From contig CAZCDS010000001.1 of NCBI GenBank assembly GCA_964497585.1, positions 124,001 through 188,000 on the forward strand: 64,000 bases of DNA. The letters run 5' to 3'. Of this stretch, positions 9,194 to 16,725 are shown piece by piece. The translations under genes and the position numbers were made by a program. This DNA comes from CAZCDS01 sp964497585 (GTDB lineage: Bacteria > Desulfobacterota > Desulfomonilia > Desulfomonilales > Desulfomonilaceae). Below the pieces are notes generated by a model. That model was not told the DNA's origin, did no database searches, and was given only the letters and a program-made list of their open reading frames with translations. The stretch's first letter is position 1. Each line of letters opens with the position of its first letter.

Positions 9194-9973
9194 ATGGGCC
9201 AGGTCATCGCCGTAGTCAGCCAGAAAGGCGGTGTCGGTAAGACAGCGACTACCGTTAACCTCGGGGCGTGTCTTTCCGCCATTCAGAAAAGGGTCCTGAT
9301 GATAGGGCTCGATCCCCAGTGCGGACTGGCCAAGTCTTTTGGAATGGAGGCTTCACCAGACAATCCGGGCCTGCTGGATCTGATGCGGGACGGGGTCCCT
9401 CCAAGGGACATCATCTATCGGGTTCATCCACGACTCCCCCGCCTGGACGTCCTCCCTGCAAACGTCGGAACGACCGCAGAAGACCATCAATTCCTCTCTC
9501 TGCTCGACACCCACCTGGGGATTCTCGCTCAGTTGATAGAGAAGGTGAGGCCCGTCTATGACTACATCTTTCTCGACAGCCCCTCCAGGGTAGACAGTCC
9601 TACGGCAGCAGCTCTGACGATCGCCGATTCGTATCTCGTGCCGATACAATGTGAGTACGCCTCGATGGGCACGGTAGGTAGTATTCTCCGGGCAGCCCTC
9701 GAGGTGAAAAGACAGAGCAACTCAAAGCTCCAGCTTTTCGGATGCCTGCTGACCATGGCCGACAGGAGGGCAAGCTTTGCGATCAAGGTAGTCAAGGAAG
9801 TCCGTATGTACCTGAAAGGGCACATCTTCAGAACCATTATCCCCAGAGATCCACGCGTGGCCGAGGTTCCTTTTCGCCAGGCCCCCGTGGTGGTTTTCGA
9901 CATCGAGTCTCCAGGGGCGAAGGCATACATTAGACTGGCAAGGGAGATTCTGGGAGGGGCGGGTACTTCCTAG
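9194..9973 (+). CDS. ParA/Soj-family ATPase associated with the chemosensory cluster
   Basis: A 259-residue MinD/ParA-type P-loop ATPase with the deviant Walker A motif KGGVGKT at residues 11-17 and the switch segment GLDPQCG near residue 37. A FLDSPS segment near residue 129 replaces the usual hydrophobic-D-xPP Walker B. It starts 15 bp after cheA, behind aaggggattgaagg. There is no parB or chromosome-partition gene nearby. ParA proteins embedded in che operons (ParC-type, as in Vibrio and Rhodobacter) position chemosensory arrays and segregate them at division. That role is the most likely here, by context. Confidence 0.85.
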   Translation: MGQVIAVVSQKGGVGKTATTVNLGACLSAIQKRVLMIGLDPQCGLAKSFGMEASPDNPGLLDLMRDGVPPRDIIYRVHPRLPRLDVLPANVGTTAEDHQFLSLLDTHLGILAQLIEKVRPVYDYIFLDSPSRVDSPTAAALTIADSYLVPIQCEYASMGTVGSILRAALEVKRQSNSKLQLFGCLLTMADRRASFAIKVVKEVRMYLKGHIFRTIIPRDPRVAEVPFRQAPVVVFDIESPGAKAYIRLAREILGGAGTS

Positions 9974-9984
9974 AGAAGTGGTAA

Positions 9985-11058
9985 ATGAACACGCGAGCCC
10001 GGAACAGGACAATCAGGGTATTGGTAGTCGACGACTCTCGACTTATGTGTACCCAGATCAGTAAGATCCTTCAAGACGATCGACAGATTGATGTCGTAGG
10101 CATGGCAAGGGACGGCATTGAAGCGCTTGAAATGATAGAGAATCTCAAGCCTGATGTGGTTACCCTCGATGTAGAGATGCCTCGCATGAACGGCCTGACT
10201 GCGCTCAAACACATTATGGTCAGGCATGCAATCCCGACCGTCATGATCAGCGCGCTCACGCTGGAGGGGGCCAAGACGACCTTTGACGCCTTCAAGTACG
10301 GCGCCATCGACGTGATAGCCAAGCCGTCCCATAGGGAGGACGAGAGTCTCTCAGGACAGAAGTCGGACATAATCAACAAGGTCAAACGCGCGGCCGATAT
10401 CAGAACGGGCAAGTCCCGATATGTACGAATGGCCTCGATCAATACCCGATCCAAGGCGCACGCAAGAGGAGCCCCCGATTCCTCAACCCGCGTGATCGGG
10501 ATCGGCGCGGGAACAGGCGGATACTACTCACTGCTGAGGATCATCCCCGGATTGCCGGCCCGTTTTCAGGGTATCGTCATTGCCGTGGTCCTTGCAGCGT
10601 CCCGATACGTCGAACCCTTCATCACCTATCTGGAAGATCACAGTGCGGTTCCGGTGCTGGGAGCAAGGCATCTGAAGTCCCCCCGAAAAGGGATCTGTTA
10701 TGTGTGCCCAGGCCAGGACACGAGGGTCGTCTGCAAGAACGGAAAGGCCGGGGTCAGATTCCGAATCTCCGAAGGGGCCCCTGAGAGAGCAGGAGAGGGA
10801 GCCATCGATACCATGTTTACGTCTCTCGCCGCGGCCGTCGGCGAGAGGTCCGTCGGTGTGGTGCTCTCCGGCCCCGGCACAGACGGCGCCGAGGGGATTT
10901 CCAGGATCCGAAAGGCCGGTGGGATAGGCGTGGTCCAGGACATCACGAATTGCATGGATCCCTCAATGCCCCTGGCCGTACTGGAAAAGGGCTCCGTGGA
11001 GAAAATCCTTCCTGACTTCCTCATGGCCGACTTTTTGGCCGGAATCGTCGCTCGCTGA
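9985..11058 (+). CDS. cheB: CheB-like response regulator with degenerate esterase domain
   Basis: A 357-residue receiver-plus-CheB architecture. The receiver is complete: DD16-17, phospho-acceptor Asp62 in TLDVEMP, switch Ser89, Lys113. In the esterase domain the nucleophile motif G-A-S-T-G-G reads GAGTGG (Gly176 for Ser), and the QHMP strand reads VVLAAS so the catalytic His is gone. The loop Asp (GPGTDG, Asp300) is kept. Methylesterase activity is therefore not expected. It may act as a phospho-dependent scaffold, or form a mixed dimer with the CheB-like protein at the start of the operon, which keeps Ser and His but lacks the Asp. It lies 11 bp after parA and is the last gene of the cluster. 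Confidence 0.85.
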   Translation: MNTRARNRTIRVLVVDDSRLMCTQISKILQDDRQIDVVGMARDGIEALEMIENLKPDVVTLDVEMPRMNGLTALKHIMVRHAIPTVMISALTLEGAKTTFDAFKYGAIDVIAKPSHREDESLSGQKSDIINKVKRAADIRTGKSRYVRMASINTRSKAHARGAPDSSTRVIGIGAGTGGYYSLLRIIPGLPARFQGIVIAVVLAASRYVEPFITYLEDHSAVPVLGARHLKSPRKGICYVCPGQDTRVVCKNGKAGVRFRISEGAPERAGEGAIDTMFTSLAAAVGERSVGVVLSGPGTDGAEGISRIRKAGGIGVVQDITNCMDPSMPLAVLEKGSVEKILPDFLMADFLAGIVAR

Positions 11059-11526
11059 AAACGACCCTCACGTCCGTGCCCCCTTGATTCCCACAAATGT
11101 GCCCTTATTTGCCGGTACCTCAGACGAATGAGCGATCAAACGGGTCACAAGTGATGTCCGCGTGAGTTCGGTCCTTGCTATTTCGCGAAGAGGGCAAATG
11201 GCAGGGCGGGACACCTGCCCTCCGGAGAGCTCCACCGGCTCCAGGAGGGAATGGAGTGTGCGAGCAGTCCTTTTTCCCGGCTGATTGTCCATTGGTCGGA
11301 GTTAGAGGGGTCAGGTATTGTTTTGGCTCTTGTTACACGATAGAACAAAAGTAAGGGACAGCCAGACCTTCACGTTCGCCGGGCCAGAGCCCCCGGCAAC
11401 CGCGGCATCGTGCGGACGGAGATGACGAACCGATCTCGATCCCGGGGGTCGTGAAGGTGGCTTCCCTGAGCTCACACTGACCGTTTCCAACGAATTCCGT
11501 CCACCCTGGAACCGTTTCGCCCCGAG
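11059..11526. other. Intergenic region between the chemosensory operon and clcA-like gene
   Basis: No coding region is supported in these 468 bases. The segment 11306-11326 (ggggtcaggtattgttttgg) matches, from memory, a motif found at the ends of IS200/REP-type elements in many Proteobacteria. Its inverted partner was not found nearby. A GC-rich inverted repeat (gccggg...cccggc) lies at about 11379-11399 and could end either convergent transcript, but no T-tract follows. Confidence 0.4.
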
Positions 11527-13287
11527 CTATAGCTTCATCTCCCGCAAACCTCGTGCCTCCAGGGCCTGATTGTACCCGCTGATGATGTCTCTCTGGGAGA
11601 GAATCCCCCGTAGCTGCCGCGGAGGTCCTTCCCCGGAAACCACGGGCAGCCGCTCGATGCCATTTTCGTTGATGAGAGTCAGCGCGGTATCGAGATTGTC
11701 TGCGGTCGTCACGGAAATGGCCGGAATCGTCGCGAGATCCCGCGTAATGATAATGTCGAGCAGGTCGTCCTCAAAGACCGCCTGCCGAAAATCCCTGAGC
11801 GAGAGCATTCCCACGAGATTTCTGTCGTCGTCGGTCACGGGGAAGGATGTGTGCGGACTGTTCCTCAGAATGTGAATCAGTTGCCGAAGAGGGGTCCTCT
11901 CGAAAACGGTCACGGGATCTTCCGTCATGAAGTCTTCGACCTTAAGATTCTTGAGCAGGTTCACGTCGCGACCCGCACGGATGTCGATGCCCCGACGAAT
12001 CAGCTTCATCGTATAGATGGACTCTCTTCTCAGCCTGGTTGCCACCACCGTCGCGATGACACACGCGATCATGAGAGCGGGAATGATCCGGTAGTCCTGG
12101 GTTAGCTCGAATATGATGAGGAATGCCTGGATGGGCGCGTGAGTCGTTCCCGCCACGACCGCGCCCATGCCGATCAGAGCGTACGCTCCCGGTTGCGCGG
12201 TGTAACCCGGAAAGAGCATATTGACCGCGAAGCCGAATGCTCCACCCGCCATGGCTCCCATGAAAAGCGATGGAGCGAAGATCCCACCCGAACCACCGGA
12301 CCCGATCGTGATGGAACAGGCGAGGATCTTGATCGGCACAAGCAGGAGCAAGATGTACCAGATTTCCGTGTTCCATAGCGCGCTCCCGATGGAACTGTAC
12401 CCCACCCCCAGGATGTGCGGGAAGTAGAGCCCGATGCAGCCGATCATCAGGCCGCCTACACCTGCTTTCAGGTATTCGGGGAATTTCCACTCGTCCCACA
12501 GGTCCTCGACCTTATAGAGCGTTACCGTGAAGGCAACCGCCACGAGGCCCGCTATGAGACCGAACACGACATAGAGGCCCAGTTCCACCGGGGATTCCAT
12601 CGCGTAGGCGGGAACTTGGAATGCCGGCGCGTTGCCCAGCAGACTCCGAGAAACCACGGTCGCGATCACCGATGAAAGGATAATGGGAGTGAAGGTTGTC
12701 ATCGCGAAGTCGATGAGGACGATCTCAAGTGCAAAGATCGCACCGGCAATCGGCGCATTGAAGGTTGCAGCTATGCCCGCGGCGGCTCCACAGCCTACGA
12801 GTATCCTCATCTGGTCGTCCGGGACCCGAAGGATCTGGCCCAATGAGGAGCCGATCGCGCTGCCGATCTGAACAATGGGGCCTTCACGGCCCACGGATCC
12901 TCCCGATCCGATGCACATGGCCGAGGCGAGGGTTTTGACCACGACAACGCGTTTACGGATCACGCCGCCCTCGATGGCCACCGCGTTCATCACCTCGGGC
13001 ACGCCGTGTCCCTTGGCCTCACGGGCCAGGAAATAGACGACCGGTCCGACCACCAAACCACCAATCGCGGGCCCGATGACCACGTGCCACCAGGGCAGAG
13101 ATGAAACGACCTGGCTCAACTCTCCTGATTCTTGATAAACCACCATTTGAAAGAGGGTGATCAGGTGACGGAAGAACACGGCTCCAACGCCCCCGAGCAG
13201 CCCCACAAGCATACCGAGTGCAGGAAGGACCAGGTGTCGGTAATGATAGACGTATTGCTGGATCTTAGAATCCTTGTATGCAGTCAT
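11527..13287 (-). CDS. ClC-family chloride channel/transporter with C-terminal CBS pair
   Basis: A 586-residue inner-membrane protein with about ten hydrophobic helices, then two CBS domains in the last 140 residues (LKVEDFMTEDPV... and ITRDLATIPAIS...). Counting from an in-frame GTG two codons upstream of the chosen ATG, the signature loops are KGHGVPEV at 94-101, GREGP at 135-139 with the gating Glu137, and GSGGSGGIFAPSLF in the second half. The site of the internal proton Glu in E. coli ClC (IEEM) reads ALEIV here, with Ile where exchangers have Glu203. That pattern is seen in channel-type ClCs, so H+ coupling is uncertain. CBS pairs often bind adenine nucleotides and gate transport. The ATG at 13287 was chosen over the GTG; neither has a clear ribosome site. 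Confidence 0.92.
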   Translation of the reverse strand: MTAYKDSKIQQYVYHYRHLVLPALGMLVGLLGGVGAVFFRHLITLFQMVVYQESGELSQVVSSLPWWHVVIGPAIGGLVVGPVVYFLAREAKGHGVPEVMNAVAIEGGVIRKRVVVVKTLASAMCIGSGGSVGREGPIVQIGSAIGSSLGQILRVPDDQMRILVGCGAAAGIAATFNAPIAGAIFALEIVLIDFAMTTFTPIILSSVIATVVSRSLLGNAPAFQVPAYAMESPVELGLYVVFGLIAGLVAVAFTVTLYKVEDLWDEWKFPEYLKAGVGGLMIGCIGLYFPHILGVGYSSIGSALWNTEIWYILLLLVPIKILACSITIGSGGSGGIFAPSLFMGAMAGGAFGFAVNMLFPGYTAQPGAYALIGMGAVVAGTTHAPIQAFLIIFELTQDYRIIPALMIACVIATVVATRLRRESIYTMKLIRRGIDIRAGRDVNLLKNLKVEDFMTEDPVTVFERTPLRQLIHILRNSPHTSFPVTDDDRNLVGMLSLRDFRQAVFEDDLLDIIITRDLATIPAISVTTADNLDTALTLINENGIERLPVVSGEGPPRQLRGILSQRDIISGYNQALEARGLREMKL

Positions 13288-13455
13288 GGTCACGTCAATT
13301 GATCCGGGATAAGCGGCCTGTTATAATGATAAACGCTCAGCATATGACATCCACGAGATCGGTTCAATGAAAATCCGCCACCCAATTGCCTCGTCCCCCA
13401 TGCATAGACTCGATCCGGGGGAGAAACGCAGTTCTTAACGCTTCGGCAGCAGAAT

Positions 13456-13974
13456 ATGAGATCTTCACACCCCATTCACCCTGTGGACAAGCTGTCCGCC
13501 GGCGACAAGTGGAGGATCTACTACGCAAGGGTCGTCGATCTGGCCGTGGCCTCCAACCTCCTCGTTCCTGACCCGGATACCGAGATCGGCCACTTCGCGT
13601 TTTCCCGGTACTACGACCACGGTAAGCAACTTGACACAAGCCTGATGAGCGCGATCAACCGATTTGAGCGCGAACACGGGGACGCAGTCGCAATGCGCTC
13701 CACTGAGCTGGATCGCCGGTTCAGAGGAGCTGTGGAGAGTTTTCAGCGAGCCAGTTCTGAGGAGAAGATCCGGGAGCTGATAACAATCGGAGCAAGCCAC
13801 CAAGTTTGGCCTACCGGCACTTCCTTCGTTCTCACCTATCCCTGGGACCTCGACGGAACCGGGCGCGTGGTCCGTTTTCGCGAGGACCTGACAGACTTCA
13901 TGAAGCGAAGAGTGATAGACATGCTCGCGAGGGCCGGAAAGCTGCGGTCCCCTGATCCCTTCACCGATCGATAA
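13456..13974 (+). CDS. Hypothetical protein, 172 aa
   Basis: Not recognised. It is a soluble, charged protein with no signal peptide or membrane helix. It contains an aromatic segment (HFAFSRYYDHGKQLD) near residue 45 and a C-terminal part rich in Arg and Asp (GTGRVVRFREDLTDFMKRR). The start is uncertain because no ribosome site precedes the ATG at 13456. It is transcribed divergently from the ClC gene. Codon use looks like that of the neighbours, which supports it being real. Confidence 0.55.
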   Translation: MRSSHPIHPVDKLSAGDKWRIYYARVVDLAVASNLLVPDPDTEIGHFAFSRYYDHGKQLDTSLMSAINRFEREHGDAVAMRSTELDRRFRGAVESFQRASSEEKIRELITIGASHQVWPTGTSFVLTYPWDLDGTGRVVRFREDLTDFMKRRVIDMLARAGKLRSPDPFTDR

Positions 13975-14260
13975 TCCGCAGGGGCTCCTCATGGAGCGCG
14001 AGGAACGACTTCCTGCGGCACGACTCGGTACTTCGAAGAAATCCTCATCCCGCAGTGATCATGTTTCATACCGATGTAAGATCAAACAAGTGGTCTTTGA
14101 TCGCGGCTCGAGGTCTGCTCTCACCCTATTCCTCCCCCGCTGCGAGACGGGATCTCCGCCCTCCCCTCTCCCTTTGAGAGTGCGCTGGGCTCGAGGTGAT
14201 GCTTATTCCTTTCAATGCACATTGTTTTCGGCTGGAAGCACTCAGCCGTCTTGGCCACCA

Positions 14261-14791
14261 TCATTTGAGGATAAAGCATCGTTCGTCGTCAACTTCCCCT
14301 TTGAGGTGCTGTTCGACGTTCTCCACTTCCAATTCCTTTATGGGGTGGTAGCTCACTGCCCATTCTTTGGCACTCGCGTCCCAGGAGTACTGGCGAAAGG
14401 TGACCTTCTTGCCCTTCTTCACGTACAAAAAGAGATACCAGCCTCCGTACAATTTGGAAAAACAAGTCTTTATGTGCACGATTGACTTGAAGTTCTTAGC
14501 GAATTTCAGGGCGGCTTCGTTCACTTCGTCGCGTGTGCGCAGATCGACGACCCCCGATGAAACCTTGTCAGCATCTGGGGGGGGAGGAGGCTTGTACTCG
14601 GGGACCGGAGGCGGTAGATTCCCTTCCACAGGTCCTGCCGAACCGGTCTTATCTCGGGCCTTCGTCGCGGTCGGGGCCAAGCTTGTACCGGAGCTCGACT
14701 TGAGGCCTTTTGCAGCCAGCCCGCATCCCAGCGTCATAGCTGCAGCGATTATGAGGATCACCGCAGTCAGACCCTTTAAAGAGAATGTCAT
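14261..14791 (-). CDS. Putative exported lipoprotein with Pro-rich linker
   Basis: A 176-residue protein. The ATG at 14791 is preferred over an upstream in-frame ATG at 14809 because it alone follows a ribosome site (cggaagg, 4 bp spacer). An N-terminal hydrophobic segment (LTAVILIIAAAMTLGCG) ends in a Cys that could be a lipidation site, although the lipobox is not ideal (Thr at -3). A Ser/Thr-rich part and the run PPPVPEYKPPPPPDAD follow. The C-terminal domain of about 100 residues is aromatic and basic (KLYGGWYLFLYVKKGKKVTFRQYSWD). Function unknown; likely in the cell envelope. Confidence 0.65.
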   Translation of the reverse strand: MTFSLKGLTAVILIIAAAMTLGCGLAAKGLKSSSGTSLAPTATKARDKTGSAGPVEGNLPPPVPEYKPPPPPDADKVSSGVVDLRTRDEVNEAALKFAKNFKSIVHIKTCFSKLYGGWYLFLYVKKGKKVTFRQYSWDASAKEWAVSYHPIKELEVENVEQHLKGEVDDERCFILK

Positions 14792-15021
14792 AGTACCTTC
14801 CGCGTCCAAATGCCCGGCGTGTAAGCGTCATGAACTTACCACAAAAACGACGGAATTACAAGATCATATACACTACGTCGGCTGGCGTACCGCATTGATA
14901 AAGGTCCCTCACCGGAAAGACCCCGGTTCGGCCCCTTTTGGAACGGCTTCCAAGATGGAGGGAGCCTGGCCCCCTGGCGCGCGAACGGGGAGGGGCTCTG
15001 CATTCAGAAAAATCGCTGACC

Positions 15022-15032
15022 TATGATATAAG
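15022..15032 (+). promoter_or_regulatory. Candidate -10 elements immediately upstream of der
   Basis: TATGAT (15022-15027) overlaps TATAAG (15027-15032). Either would place transcription start within about 0-8 bases of the der ATG at 15040. No Shine-Dalgarno sequence is present and no good -35 was found, so this is only suggestive of a very short leader. Confidence 0.35.
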
Positions 15033-15039
15033 CTGAACC

Positions 15040-16425
15040 ATGGCAAGAGGCACGGCACAGAAGATCGTGGCGCTGGTCGGACGCCCGAACGTGGGTAAGT
15101 CTACCATGTTCAATCTGCTGGCGCGGGCGCGCAAAGCTCTTGTGGAGGACTCACCCGGACTCACGCGGGACCGCAACTACGCCGAGGTCACGGTTCGGGA
15201 CAGGTCCTTTATCGTCATCGACACGGGTGGGTTTGAGCCGACTTCGGACGATGTGATGCTGAGCCAGATGAGGACACAGACTCTCGTGGCAATCGAAGAA
15301 GCGGATCTCATCATCTACCTCGGCGACGGCAAGGTCGGCGTTACTCCCTCCGATTACGAGATCGTCCGAACCCTTGAGCAGACCGACAAGAGGGTCTTCT
15401 ACACGGTGAACAAGATCGATTCCGAGAAACAGGAAGGACTCGCGTTCGATTTCTATGCCCTCGGAGTGGACAGGATTATTCCGGTGAGCGCGATGACCGG
15501 GTACGGCATGGACGACCTTTTCGACGCCCTCCTCCAAGAGATGCCCGTCCAGGACCTCTCAGATATCCAGGGGGAACTCTTTCCCGCTTCCGTGGTCAAG
15601 GTCGCTGTGGTGGGACGGCCCAACGTGGGCAAGTCCACCTTGATAAACCTGCTTTTGGGCCGGGAAAGGCTTGTGGCCAATCCGGAGCCTGGAACCACGA
15701 GGGATTCCATCGACACGATCGTGCGTCACCACGGAAAGGAGTATCTCTTTATAGACACCGCGGGCATCCGAAGGCGTTCACGGATCGTGGACCGCGTTGA
15801 GAAATACAGTGTGGTCAAAGCGTTCCGGAGCATCGACAGAGCGGACATCGTCCTGCTCCTCATGGACGCCACCGAGCCGGTCACGGAGCAGGATGCACGA
15901 ATCGCAGGGTACGCGTTCGAGAAGTATCGCGGCATCGTCCTTGTGCTGAACAAATGGGACCTCCTGGAAAAGGACAGCAACACGCACCTGGAGTATGTGG
16001 CGAAGGTGCGAAGAGGGCTCAAATATATCGATCACGCTCCCGTCCTAACGGTCTCCGCGCTCAAGGGCCAGCGAGCAAGCAAGATCTTCCCCATCATCGA
16101 TGACCTGAACCGCCGCTATCGCACGAGAATCTCAACCTCAGAGCTGAACCGACTTCTCGAAGCCATTCTGGCCGAGCATCCGCCGGGCCTGCACCGCAAT
16201 TCCAAGCGGATCAAGATTTACTACCTCACCCAGCCCGGTGTCGCGCCCCCCACCTTTGCGTTCTTTTGCAATTATCCGGAGTCAATACATTTTTCGTACC
16301 GGCGATACCTTGAGAATCGTATCCGTAAGGAGTTCGATTTCGGTGGATCACCGATCAAGACCGTCCTGCGCAAACGCGGAGAGAAGCCATCCCGGCGAGC
16401 TCCGAGAAGGAAAGGAGCCGGCTGA
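15040..16425 (+). CDS. der: Ribosome biogenesis GTPase Der (EngA)
   Basis: A 461-residue protein with the two tandem GTPase domains that define Der. G1 motifs are GRPNVGKST at about residue 14 and again GRPNVGKST near 193. G3 motifs are DTGG and DTAG, and G4 motifs are NKID and NKWD. A C-terminal KH-like domain (from about 365) and a basic tail (RRAPRRKG) bind RNA. It acts in maturation of the 50S ribosomal subunit in the cytoplasm. There is no ribosome site before the ATG; see the adjacent -10 element. Confidence 0.97.
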   Translation: MARGTAQKIVALVGRPNVGKSTMFNLLARARKALVEDSPGLTRDRNYAEVTVRDRSFIVIDTGGFEPTSDDVMLSQMRTQTLVAIEEADLIIYLGDGKVGVTPSDYEIVRTLEQTDKRVFYTVNKIDSEKQEGLAFDFYALGVDRIIPVSAMTGYGMDDLFDALLQEMPVQDLSDIQGELFPASVVKVAVVGRPNVGKSTLINLLLGRERLVANPEPGTTRDSIDTIVRHHGKEYLFIDTAGIRRRSRIVDRVEKYSVVKAFRSIDRADIVLLLMDATEPVTEQDARIAGYAFEKYRGIVLVLNKWDLLEKDSNTHLEYVAKVRRGLKYIDHAPVLTVSALKGQRASKIFPIIDDLNRRYRTRISTSELNRLLEAILAEHPPGLHRNSKRIKIYYLTQPGVAPPTFAFFCNYPESIHFSYRRYLENRIRKEFDFGGSPIKTVLRKRGEKPSRRAPRRKGAG

Positions 16426-16689
16426 CGCCTGCATGCTGCGGCAGCGTGTATGAAAGCGCATGCCAAAACAATGTCCGAAATTCTCATCGACGGTTGGACC
16501 GTATATCCCCGACCGGCAATCAGTCCTTGTCTTGGACAGGCGCTATGGGTGACGTAAACGTAAGCGGGGCGTCTTTCATGCGCGACAATGTCTCCATGCC
16601 CTCGCCGCAGGCGGCCGGCAAGTCACGTAAATCTGAACCGGCGGTAGAGCGCCCGACGAGAAAAGCTTGCGATTCCGCCCGAAAGGTTC
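16426..16689. other. Intergenic region between der and rel
   Basis: Nothing coding is supported. A short open frame at 16446-16703 has no ribosome site and no recognisable sequence. The 3' end of the region carries the promoter-like element listed next. Confidence 0.4.
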
Positions 16690-16719
16690 TTGAACCCCCC
16701 TAACCTCCTGTCTTAATAT
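16690..16719 (+). promoter_or_regulatory. Sigma-70-like promoter for rel/spoT, predicting a leaderless transcript
   Basis: TTGAAC at 16690-16695, an 18-bp spacer and TAATAT at 16714-16719. The expected start point, about 7 bp after the -10, falls on or next to the A of the ATG at 16726. No Shine-Dalgarno sequence precedes the gene, which agrees with leaderless initiation. Confidence 0.45.
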
Positions 16720-16725
16720 TCAATC

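Noticed and set aside
9194..9973. Chromosome partition ParA
   Set aside because: No parB, parS or origin-linked genes nearby. It is embedded in the chemosensory operon, so array positioning is more likely.
16446..16703. 85-codon frame between der and rel
   Set aside because: No ribosome site or similarity, and it overlaps the promoter region of rel.
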